From: Salvator merianae
Taxonomy: Eukaryota > Chordata > Lepidosauria > Squamata > Teiidae
Length of the DNA stretch: 64,000 nucleotides
Direction: 5' to 3'
Assembly: GCA_003586115.2 (NCBI GenBank)
Contig: QVOM02000112.1
Span: 101,507,174 to 101,571,173 of the forward strand
The notes beneath the pieces were generated by a model that was not told the DNA's origin, ran no database searches, and worked only from the letters and a program-made list of their open reading frames with translations. The translations under genes were made by a program, and so were the position numbers. Shown piece by piece: positions 48,043 through 58,636 of this stretch. Position 1 is the first letter of the stretch, and the number at the start of each line of letters is the position of its first letter.

Positions 48043-48227
48043 GGTCCTTTCTGCACTGGGCTTTCTTCTGGATTGTGTTCTGGAGTCAGGGCCTGCCATC
48101 CATGTGCTGGTGCAGACTATGCCAGATCCCGGCCAGAGCTAGCCACAGTCTAGTCTGCACCAGCCTGTGGATGACAGGCCTCTGTTCTGGGAAATAATCT
48201 GGAATAAGGCCCAGTACAGAAAGGGCC
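48043..48227. mobile_element. TIR element, type A, palindromic (TSD AAT)
   Basis: 185 bp. Left end GGTCCTTTCTGCACTGGGC; right end GCCCAGTACAGAAAGGGCC. Flanked by AAT at 48040-48042 and 48228-48230. Halves are inverted copies (gcctgccatccatgtgctgg / ccagcctgtggatgacaggc). Confidence 0.9.
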
Positions 48228-49621
48228 AATGATTCTCTTTCGGAGTTTTGCATCAAAAGTACTGGATCCAAGCTGAAGCTGCAAGCCACTCCTCAGGTTT
48301 AGAAACATGAAGTCTGGTCAGTCTGCTGTGAAAATTTTAAATGCCGCATGTAATTCCAATAAGTTATCTCTCAGTTGTTTACCACTGCATTTGGTTGTTA
48401 AGATCCTTGGGATTATAATGCCCATGTAAACACTGAAACAAATAAGACACCTGGAAAAAATAGGGACTATTGATACTTATACTGGTTGAACAAACTCCAT
48501 AAAAACTGTGAACAGTGTCCTCATGACACTGAGCAAAACCCATGATGTTTTCTGCTGTTTGCATAACAATCCCTGCAGTTTTTATGACTGCATGCTTTGG
48601 ATCTGCTCTGGCAATGTTTGACTGTATTACAAAATATCTGATAATGACTCGTATTTTGGTCACAGAGAGCAAATCCAGGTAAGTTTGAGAAGACCCTGTA
48701 TTCTTTACTTCCTATTTTGAAGCTCTCTTGTGCTTTCTGTATTTCCTTTTTTTATTATTATTTGTATATTTTTTATTTATTTAACAACAATACAATAAAG
48801 TATAAGGAAACAAAAACAGAACCATGACACTATTTTGATTATACAAATAAAATAGTGTATGCATGTTGGTGTCACGTTGCAATTAGAGAAAATAATAAAG
48901 AGAAAAAAAATTAAACAGTTTTAGCAAGATTTTACATGGTTGTTTGATAGGTTTACCATTGTGGGCAACAGTTTAGGTAGGTTTTGCTTAGTTGAGTTAA
49001 ATTAAATCTGGCGATAACCATTTACGAAGAGGAAGTGGTGTGTGTTTCAAGGTTCTACTGGTTTGAATGCGGTTTTGATGAAGAGGGAGCCAAGTCCCAT
49101 TGAATTTTTGAGTAGTGCGTTGTCCTTTCATTTGGAGTATTACGGTGTTAATATATTCCGATGTTGCTGTGTCCCACAGATGGAAATACCATTTTTCTAT
49201 TTAGAGTGCGTCGTAATCCTTCCAATTTTTGGTGATTACCCATCTTGCTGCTTTCTGTATTTTCTTAATTTTTTTAAAACTATGACACTTCGTGGATATA
49301 TTTTTAAATTTTATTTTCTTAATTTTTGGATGCAAGAATTTGACCACAGCTTCTGCTTTGTGTGAAACTCTGTAAAGGTTTTGAAAGATGAGAATCTAGC
49401 AATGTTCATATAGTGCTTTTATGGTGCTATGAATGCACCATGAGGATGCAGGGATCCTGCTCCATCATGGTGTACTAGATGAGTGTGGCATCTGTATGGA
49501 CCAGCATTCATCCAGACACCGTAAGAGCTCATTAGACTGCTTGAACAGGACTCAAGGAGCTCTTCCCGCTCTCATTGATGGCAGCCTTGCTGCTGCTGTG
49601 TCACTGGCAAGACCTCCGTGG
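48228..49621. other. AT-rich DNA, nothing recognised
   Basis: No family or exon recognised; the 107-codon ORF at 49042-49365 is hydrophobic because it is T-rich, with no other support. Confidence 0.45.
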
Positions 49622-49983
49622 TAGAGATGCGCAAAGTTTGGTTTGTGTTCAAATATTCAGTTGAACGGTTTGTATTCACAGATGTTCACATCAAGCCAAA
49701 CATGTGGTGGTTCGCATATCCAGAAATTTGATCAAATTGAACCAGTCCCCTGCTTGTCAATGTGAACAAGTACAATTCAATCTAACAATTCTTGGTCGCT
49801 GTAGTTTTGCTCTTGAAAAGGCCTTTTTTTCAATGGAAAAATTGTACATTTTGTTTTCGAACAAGTTTGAAATCGAACATGATCAACCATTTGCTCAATT
49901 AAATGGTTCACCAGCAAACCGAACAAACGAGTGTTCAGTTCGACAGTGAACCGACACAAGATTTTCATTTGTGCACATCTCTA
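49622..49983. mobile_element. Non-autonomous hAT-type element (8-bp TSD)
   Basis: 362 bp. Left end TAGAGATGCGCAAA, right end TTTGTGCACATCTCTA: inverted ends of hAT style. Flanks CTCCGTGG (49614-49621) and CTCCCTGT (49984-49991) match at 6 of 8 positions, consistent with a decayed 8-bp TSD. Interior is rich in gttcaa/ttgaac motifs and non-coding. Confidence 0.75.
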
Positions 49984-52364
49984 CTCCCTGTATCTCCTGA
50001 GTGACCCATCGTATCCTCAAGCACAGGAAATGGTCCATGGGGCATTTCCTATGTTCGTTGGTCCTCATGACCATCAACCTCACACCTTGGGGCAGCAGCT
50101 GGTGAACAAAGAGAAGTGCTGCTTTAAGAGAAGTGCTTTTAATATGCTCTATGCGAGTAGCACTTTTCCCCTGCCATGCAATTCCCGCTTTGCACAACTG
50201 TATTGTCAGATAGCCATAGCAGAGCAGGAGAAATGCACTCCACAGTCAAGAGCTAATTCAGCTTAATGAGTCATACTACAGTGTTTTGTTGCTCAGCTAG
50301 TTTAAACGAGCAATCACCAGGAAAAACTCTGCCATATATGCATGGATCTCACAACAACCTCATATGTTAACAAGGTTTTACAGGCATCAGGAAGATGAGC
50401 AGATAGGCAGCTCCCTTTTTCCCTTTATCCTCTTCTACTAATTGTGTCTTACATCCTCCCCTTTCCCTAAACCTCTAGTACTACTAGGTGTTATTCTCTC
50501 TTGACGAGGGAGAAAACCATTTCCATTTAGAAACCTCATTTGAACATTTTGTGGCTGTCAAGGATATGTTCTCTTCGTCCTTTTTGGAAGGGGAGGCTGA
50601 TGCCTTCCTTCCAAACTAACAATTGATGGTACATCTTGGCAACCTAACTCTCTACACATTCCTGCCTTCAATGAATGCTTGCAGAGGCATCATGACTATT
50701 CACAGACTCCTTGGCTTTTCAGTGATGTAGACAAAAATAGACAAACTTTTTTACGCAATGGGTTTATTTTGGCTGTTCATGTTTACATGTTGAATTCTTA
50801 TATAAATAATACTTTAAGTAATCACCTCAGCTATTTATAGCTGATAGTAGGAACTTGTCACATTTAGAGAATGACAGCGTTATGAAAGTATTTCCTTTCA
50901 CTTATGGAAACTGTCTTTAAGACTTGCACTAAACTTAGGCGTTTTCCACTTCTGGCTTTCAGATAACAGTTCTATTTTCACTTTCAACGCCGAACACGAA
51001 TTATTTGTAATAGATCTTCTCTGATTAGACAATATTCCATGAATTGCTTCAATTATGTGTCTTCCACATCCTCCTCATTTGAAAAGATCATTTTTCCCCT
51101 TTTATCATACAAGAAATGCATCTTTAGTCAGCCCTTGCTATATGTGCAACTGTTCCAAAATCAGAAAATAATAAAGAAATTATGGTCATTTCTTTGTAAC
51201 ATCAGTAATACTTGATCGACATCTTCTGTGCAGATTGCAAAACCTAAGAGATGCAATATAATAGTAGCTTCTTTCCACACACAAGATTCCTGAATAAGCA
51301 GGGTCATTCAGCTATCAGTAAGCTGAAACAATTTAAGAATATTTATATTTAAGTAAAGTGACATTTGAAAAAGGATAAAACAATGTGAAGCACTGTGGGG
51401 GTAAGAACAAACTGGCATAATAAACATCACATGTCACTTGAGAACACTTGTAGTGGAACATCACTTTGCAAAAGGCACAATGACAAACTATCTTGGCATA
51501 ATGGATTATTATTCCTGGTGTCATGAGATCAGCTGTATGGTGCATCCAAAAGATAACAATCCACTCTGCATCTACTTTTGAAAAAAAAAAAAAGAGAGAA
51601 AACGAAAAAGGGTAATGAAGCTACATGGGGCAGAAATGTGAACAAAGCCAATTTTTAAAGCTAAATTCACTGGTTTATTTTACTTGGACACTACCCTTTT
51701 TCAAGAGAGCTCTGCTGATTATATCCTGGAAAAGGGATCTGCCTTCCACATACTAGTGCAGACTGTGGCAGGCTAGATCTTCCCCACTCTCCTTCAACAA
51801 TGGCTGTTAAATGAACACAGACAGTTAAATGGTAAATTAATCTTTCTTTTAATCTTTCTACACTTAAGAAGGAACATTGGTTCTCCTCAAATTTTACTGT
51901 TGATATATTACTTGCATAAAAAGAGCAACAGGAAGAATTCCTGAAGATAGCTTGAAACAATATATCCATGGGAACTCCTGGGTGGGTCACATAATAAAGG
52001 ATTTCTTTGATTTTCAAGCACTTTCTATTTTTTCATTGGACCATTTGCCAATCATGACTATTATCTGCTCCTTCTTCCTTGTATGTCATGCTTAAACCTG
52101 TATGTATCTCTTCTATAAGCAAACATGAAATAAACTATTTTTTCATTGATAAATGAAGAGAGAAATGTATTTTCTTTGATGTTGCTGTGATTTGTTGCTT
52201 CAATATACTGTTGTTGTTATTGCTGTTATAAACAGCATTATCATTCCTATTATTACCCTTTAAGAAAAGGAGAAGCACTGAGAGAAGAAACAAGAGTGAA
52301 CACTGCCTCCCTCCTGCTCTTTTTGGAGCAAAAATAATCATTTATATTAGAACTCTGAACAATA
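49984..52364. other. DNA with a type A fragment at about 51712-51786
   Basis: gctctgctgattatatcctg through ccacatactagtgcagactg matches the left half of type A elements without a proper end. The rest is AT-rich with nothing recognised. Confidence 0.5.
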
Positions 52365-52543
52365 GGCACGGTGGCGCAGAAGGCTAAGGCACTGATCTTT
52401 CAATAGGAGGATCGGAGTTCAAGGCCCCTGTCTGCCGTGTGGAAGGGATGAGCGCCCTCCACCGGCCTCTAGCTCTGAATCCTGCATGGAGCAGGGGGTT
52501 GGGCTCGATGACCCTGGAGGTTCCTTTCAACTCTATGATTCTA
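52365..52543 (+). mobile_element. tRNA-derived SINE with CR1 tail
   Basis: 179 bp. The head ggcacggtggcgcagaaggc is tRNA-like, with an A-box-like TGGCGCAGAAGG at 52372-52383 and a B-box-like GAGTTCAAGGC at 52415-52425. The tail from about 52480 (tcctgcatggagcagggggt, then gatgaccctggaggttcc and caactctatgattcta) is nearly the same as the last 80 bases of the CR1 at 30845-31302. This fits a pol III SINE using CR1 machinery through a shared tail. No clear TSD. Confidence 0.88.
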
Positions 52544-53849
52544 ATGCAAGGCAACTATTATTGCAGAAAAGGTCTGGTGTCATCGGACAGGCAGCATAAG
52601 GTTTGCTCAAGCAAGAATTTCAAGTCTGGAATTCAGCTGCACATAAAGCAATGCCAAACAAACCAATGATTTGTAATTACTTTTATTGAGTTACACATGA
52701 CTCTTTCTACGTGAACAAATCCATACAGTTTTTCTTGGAGATGCCCCAAAAGATTCCCCAAAGCTTACAGAGGAGCCAATGGAGTTTAGGTAAAAACTTT
52801 GAAAATTCCTTAAAATTACCCAGTTGACTAATTATTTCATCTACACAGCCAGCTGCAGCTGTTCATTTGCACAGGTATATACATTTCTAAAAACTAAGAG
52901 TGTCTCCCAGATCCCCTCCAAGTGGGATGGGTAGCATGGTGTTTTGCTAAAATCCTCGTATGAACCAATGGACTTTGGCAAAAACTTTTAAAATTCCTCT
53001 ATTATGAAAGGATATTTTGTTTTGACTTGAAATATTTATTATTAAAATATTTCACACAACTCTAGTGAAGACTGGCCTACGTGCTAATGCCTTGGTACAA
53101 ATTAAAGAATAAAGTTATGTAACGGAATATTCATAGTTTTATGGAAGGACTGGAACCAAACATTTATTTGGCTTTAGCTCTCTAGTACCAACTGATTTTC
53201 ATTGTCTTGAATGAGTTTCTGACTTTCAGTCAATTATCTAATTACCGATATTCTACATAATTTTCTTCTTGGTATGTTAAATGAAACAAAAATGTAAAAG
53301 TAAATTATATTTATTCCCCTTGTCTTTTGAATGAAAGGCAGTAAAAGGTGTGGTAAAATTATTTCTTTTAATTGTTATTCAAGATCTTTAAACACATTAG
53401 TCATTTTCTCATCTTCAAAGGCATTAGTTACAACAGGATGTCTATTCTGAGGAAACTAAAATGCCCCAGGGTTGTCTAAGAAAAAAAAAGTTTGATGCCA
53501 ATTAAAAATGTAATTACAAATAATAAACAGTTGAAGAAAGATTAACAGAGGTTAGATGAAGATAGACAAGTTTTGAAAAAAAAAACACCCTGCCCTGTTT
53601 CTTAAAGACTATGAATGTCAATCTGAAAAGAATTTGACAAGAGTTTTTGCTATAAAATATATAATACATAGCAAAACCCTTTCTTACACTAAATACAAGC
53701 TTAATAGCCTATTTTTAAAAATTATTTAATCATACAGTTTTGCTACCTAGCCTTACAGAATGCACTGTAATTTTAACATTTCAGTTGGCTTACTTTAAGG
53801 AAGATTGATTAGTCTTTTTTGAAAATTAGTCCACATAATCCTGGCATTC
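52544..53849. other. AT-rich DNA, nothing recognised
   Basis: Related phrases ccaatggagtttaggtaaaa and ccaatggactttggcaaaaa (near 52779 and 52966) suggest a small local duplication. No gene or named repeat. Confidence 0.45.
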
Positions 53850-55440
53850 ATAAGCACCTGAGCCCTGAGGATGTGGACACTTGTGGCTGCCTGGCCTACG
53901 ACATGCATTCTGGATCCTTGCTCATTTTGGCTTATTAGAGCTGCCTGGGAGAGGCTGCCTGGGTGGATCCAGGGAGTGGTGAATGCATCTTTGCATGAGG
54001 GCGTGGACCCACTGGCCTTGAAAGAGGCAGCAGTTCATCTGCTTCTGAAAAAGTGCTTCCTGGACCCAGAGGTTTGTTTAAACTACTGCCAAGTGGCTAA
54101 CACACCTATTTGGGTAAGATCCTGGAGGGGGTTGTGGTGTGCAATTGGATGACACTAATTGTCAGCCCTGGGTTTGGGGAGGAATCAGTCTTGGGCTGTC
54201 ATCAGACAGAAAAAAAAGCATCTCTGAGGCAGCTCAAAGATGGCTTCGAGGTGCGGTTGTACACACACCAGTCTGCCCCTCTCCTTTCTCATGAACATTC
54301 TATGCTAGAAAAGGTGGGTTAGAGAAGACTTGGGAACACGAGTGCCACACACTTCCAAGTCACCCCTTTTGTTATATCTGAATACAGCATTGGTTGCCCA
54401 AATGGATGACCTTTGGTGGGGAGAGACAGAGGGAATGTGACTCTGTTGATCCTGCATGATCAATAATGGTTTTTCAATGGTTTTGATATTGTAGATCACA
54501 GAATTCTCCTAGATCACCTGTGTGGGATGGGAGTGGGACACACTGTGTTAAAGCAGTTCTGATCATACCAGCAGGGAGGATATCAGAGAATAGTGTTGGG
54601 TAATTGTGTTTCAGTAACTTGGCAGCTGTGCTGTGGGGTCCCCCAGGTAACTATTTTATCCCCAATGCTATTTAACATCTATATGCAGCTGTTGGGAGAG
54701 GTCATCAGGAATTTTGAAACAAGTGTCACCAGTATGCAGGTGATACCCAACTCCATTTTTCCATTACATCTGAGTCAGGAAAGAATATCCTCAACCACTG
54801 CTTAGATGCAGTGATGGTCTGGATGAGGGCCAGTAACCAAAACTGAGTTCCGACAATACAGAGATTCTGTGGGTAGGTTGTTCTCATGTTCAGATTCTTG
54901 GGAATTTGCCTGTTCTAGATGGGTTGTATTCCCTCAGAAGCCACAGGTATGCGATTTGGGGGTACTGCTTGAGTCATCATTGTCACTAGAGGTCCAAGTG
55001 AGCTCTGTGGCTAAGAGTGGCAATTACCAGCTTCAGCTGGTGTACCAACTATGCCCAAACCTGGACAGAGATAGCTTAGCTACTATTGCCTATGCACTGA
55101 TAACCTCATGTTTAGAATACTGTAATGCACTGTATGTGGGGCTGCCTTTGTACATGGTCCAGAATCTGCAACTAATGCAAAATGCGGCAGCCAGGTGGTT
55201 GAGTGGAACACCTTGCCATGCACATATCACACCTATGCTTAAGCACCTGCATTGATTGCCAGTAAGCAATGGGTCCAGATTCAAGGTTTTATCTTTGGCA
55301 CAAAGGCCCTTAACAACTTGGGACCAGCTTACTTAGCAGATCAACTCTCTTAGTATGGACCTGGGAGATCATTAAGATCTTCATGGAGGTCCTGCTGCAG
55401 GTACCGTGAATCACTGAATGTCATCTTATGACTACTCAGC
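53850..55440 (+). mobile_element. L2-clade LINE ORF2 (reverse transcriptase), decayed
   Basis: Pieces of an L2-type ORF2 in order on the plus strand but in shifting frames: DPEVCLNYCQVAN (RPVSN-like block near 54060-54105); a D-I-V-D-H-like block near 54485-54500; GVPQVTILSPMLFNIYM (54635-54685); YAGDTQL at 54733-54753, where the catalytic YADD has become YAGD; LGVLLESSLSLEVQVSSV (near 54952); and LEYCNALYVGLPL then QNAAARWLSG and HITPMLKHLH up to 55255. LNNLGPAYL follows at about 55310. Stops and frameshifts show it is dead. 5' truncated. Confidence 0.9.
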
Positions 55441-55909
55441 AGTCAAACAAATTGCATTCAGGCCAGCTTATCAGCTATAATAGATTCCATCCCTGCTTTG
55501 GTTACTGGGGCCCTGGTGAAAAGCCAATCTAACCTAATGATAGCTACTCCCTGATCCTCACATTCAATTCCTAGCATCTCCAGGTAAAGTTGAAAGACAC
55601 TCCAGTTTGAAATCCAGGATTGCTACTGTCCATTAGCATGGACATCATTTATCAAGGAGAGCTAATTATCCAGTATAAAGCATCTTCTTGTGATCCTAAA
55701 TGTTTAAAACGACTTGTATGAATCCAGAAACAAAACTATTTCCCTGCCAATATTTAATCAATATAAAGAAGTATCTTAACTAAATGCCATCACTAAAATC
55801 ATGTAAAAATTAAGAAATAATTTGTCAGTTAAAAGGAAAACAGGGATGGAAAACAGCTGCAACAAAATTACATTCTTGTTTTTACAAATAGGCCAAATTA
55901 AAAAAGATC
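55441..55909. other. Probable L2 3' region and unassigned DNA
   Basis: Follows the L2 ORF remnant; may include its 3' UTR, but I could not match it. Nothing else recognised. Confidence 0.4.
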
Positions 55910-56145
55910 CAGCATAGAGTGGAAGCTAGAGCATTGCCTAGAACCTAGGAGTTCCTGGGTTCGATTCCGCATTCAGACATGAAAATTCACTTGGTGACCT
56001 TGGGACAGCCACCGTCTCTCCACCTGACCTACTTCACAATACTGTTTTGAGGATAAAATGGGAGGGGAAGAGAACAATGTGTGCCTGTTTGACCTCTTCA
56101 GAAGAAAGGCAAGATATAAACATCATGAATAATAATAATAAAGAA
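55910..56145 (+). mobile_element. tRNA-derived SINE of MIR/CORE type with L2-like tail
   Basis: A head with a B-box-like gggttcgattccgc, then the typical ggtgaccttgggacagccac block, acctgacctacttcacaata, gaggataaaatgggagggga and finally ggcaagatataaacatcatg with aataataataa. This order is that of MIR-like SINEs with an L2-type tail. Confidence 0.75.
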
Positions 56146-56235
56146 TAAGTTTTTGTTAATAAATAATACAGTTAAATCTGGAAGAAGCAATGATGGGATG
56201 AAGGTGCTAAACAAACAACAAGATTTGGAATTATA

Positions 56236-56418
56236 GGCCCTTTCTGCACTGGGCCTTATTCTGGGATATCTCCAGAAATAACAGGGACCTGCTGACTGCA
56301 TGCTAGTGCAGATTACAGCAGTCCCCAGGCAGGGCCTATCGTAATCCACACTAGCACACAGGCAGTAGGCCCCTATTCTCAGATATATCCCAGAATAAGG
56401 CCCAGTGCAGAAAGGGCC
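56236..56418. mobile_element. TIR element, type A, palindromic (TSD ATA)
   Basis: 183 bp. Left end GGCCCTTTCTGCACTGGGCC, right end its near-perfect inverted copy; the first 30 bases pair with the last 30 almost without mismatch. Flanked by ATA at 56233-56235 and 56419-56421. Best reference copy of type A in the window. Confidence 0.92.
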
Positions 56419-56489
56419 ATAGCCTGAGATATGAAGAAGAATAGTAAAGGTTCATTTAAAAAAAAAAAAAAGCCTTTGGATCTAAACAA

Positions 56490-56632
56490 GTGAGTAGATT
56501 TATTTATTTGGATTTTTATCTCACCCTATATCCAAAGGTCTCAGGGCACATTACAGCAATAAATACAAAATATAAACTGAACACATGAAAAACAGTAACA
56601 GTACCTGAAAGTGGGGAGGGGAGTTTCTACTC
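56490..56632 (-). mobile_element. L2-type LINE/SINE tail fragment, reverse
   Basis: tttatttatttggattttta then ctcaccctatatccaaaggt and ctcagggcacattacagcaa, ending near acctgaaagtggggagggg. Same family and orientation as 25980-26140. Confidence 0.65.
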
Positions 56633-57878
56633 TGGAAGGAGAATGAAGAGCAAACCTGCCAAACAATTTAAAAGTGACAACATGCATGCACCTGGTTTTC
56701 ACAGGGAACAATCACTGCTGCTTTAAGACATCCTATCAAAATAATTCTTCTTGATGAAGGTTTTTATAATATTTAACAGAAATCTTTTCATTTTTAGAAA
56801 GCCATGTAATTAAATAACCCAATTAGTTAGAAACTTCACATCAAATCTCTAAATTCCAATAACAATAAAATTGCATTAAGTATCAGAAATCAGTGCTTTA
56901 TGACTGTAATCCAGTTAAGCTGCATGTTAACATATATGACCTATCCTAACTTACATCTGTTTGTATTATTGGAGTAAAGATAACTCTCCTGATCATCAGG
57001 CTTTTCTTAATATTGCCTTTGGTTCTGTTTCCTGCTTTTGCTACTTCTTTGGAGAAGAGTGATGCTTCCATAAAAGTCTATCATAAACCACTCTCCACAC
57101 CACACCCTTTCTCTAAGTTCTGAATTTTGCATTAATCTGGAAACTACTTTGGTGACCCTTTTGTGGTTATACTTGGTACAGAAATGTTGGAAACTGCATG
57201 AGTGAAAAAACAGATGAAAGTCATCAAATAAGCCTTCTAGAATAAAGGCAATTTGTTTTACTTATTTATGTATGTATGTTTCCACTAGGAAATCAGGATG
57301 GGTACTCTATTGAAAATGCAGTCACATAAAGACATGTCAAAAAGTTCTTCAGCCAAGAAAAATTAATCTCTCAACAGATGCATGAATTCAAAGCTCTTTA
57401 ATAATATTTGATATTTAATACACACACCAGCAGAACTGGCAATGAGAAGCACAATCATTAATGCAAAAAGCAACAGCCCTAATGCTCAGGTGTGAAAGGA
57501 GATATGCAGCAGAGTAAACCCTGAAAGTGTCTGGCAAGGCTGCTCTTAATTTGTACCACTCAGTGATGCTCAGTTTCTAGTTCAAACCCCAAGGGTATTC
57601 ACCAAGGGAAGACTTTTCACTTCCCAGAAATGCTGCAAGACTTTCCTGTTTGACCTTGTTTAAGACTGCAAGCACAGGCTCCTGAATACCTAAGATTTAT
57701 CAGAAGGGAACCAGAGACAGAGAAAGAAGGGAAGACAAGAAAAACAGAGAAAGGGGAATATCTAAACTGCATGCATTTAGATTTCCTCTCATAAAGGAAG
57801 AGAAGAATTTTAATTGTGCCAAAGGTTTTATAGAAGAAGTGGTTTTTTGTAGATGATATGTCAAAAAAGAAAGAGATA
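56633..57878. other. DNA with nothing recognised
   Basis: AT-rich sequence, no named repeat, exon or RNA gene. Confidence 0.45.
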
Positions 57879-57998
57879 GGTCCTTTCTGCACTAGGCCTT
57901 ATTCTAGATAATATCTTGGAATAGGTACCTGCCATCCATATGCTGGTGCAGTCTATGGCAGCAGGCCCCAACCAAACTTGATCTTCACCAGCCTGGAA
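57879..57998. mobile_element. TIR element, type A, right part degraded
   Basis: Left end GGTCCTTTCTGCACTAGGCC, then gcctgccatcc-like accatccatatgctggtgca block as in 48043-48227, fading after accagcctgg. No right terminus found. Confidence 0.7.
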
Positions 57999-58158
57999 TT
58001 CCGGTCAGATAAATGTGAACCTAGCCTGAGATAATTTCAGGCAAAATAAGCCCTTTGAGCAGCTGGCAGGATGGGGAGGAGTCTGGCCATTCTTAAATTT
58101 CTTTACTGTTGAAAATATAGGAGGGGATTGGTGCATACGGTTAAATAAACTATCCAAG

Positions 58159-58633
58159 GAGTCTTTTCACACTTGCTAATAGTGAGTGTTGGGGATGCTT
58201 ACTAGTCAACTACCTCCATACTTTGCAGAGGCCCTGCTGACTGGGAGCAGGCTCCAGGTGCTCCCGATCACTACCTGCTGTGGATCTCAAAGCTGCACTG
58301 GGAGCAGCTGACCTGTTACTGGTACACTGTGTTCGCACCCGCTTCCAGATGCAAACGCAGAGCACTGTGACTATGGCTGCAGTCACACAGCGTTGCTGTG
58401 GCTGCGCTGTCACATAGCATTGCCAGTCGCCACAGCAGTGGCCAGAAGCATCCCACTGTCATGGCTGACACAGGATACCAGCAGGACACCAGGATTTGCA
58501 CTGCAAATGCTGGTATCTTGCTGCCGCTCTCTTCCAAGACCTCGCAGTGCAGACGGTCGCCAATTTGCGACGTCTGTTCCATCTTGGAAAGTTTGCTTCC
58601 AAGCATTCCAAGATGGAAAGTGTGTCAAGGCCC
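58159..58633 (-). mobile_element. TIR element, type C, reverse orientation (TSD AAG)
   Basis: 475 bp, the longest plain type C copy. Starts GAGTCTTTTCACACTTGC and ends GGAAAGTGTGTCAAGGCCC; flanked by AAG at 58156-58158 and 58634-58636. Reverse type C block order, with tactttgcagaggccc, cagtcgccacagcagtgg and ccaagacctcgcagtgcaga. It retains a terminal-proximal repeat, ttccatcttggaaag and ttccaagatggaaag. Confidence 0.88.
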
Positions 58634-58636
58634 AAG

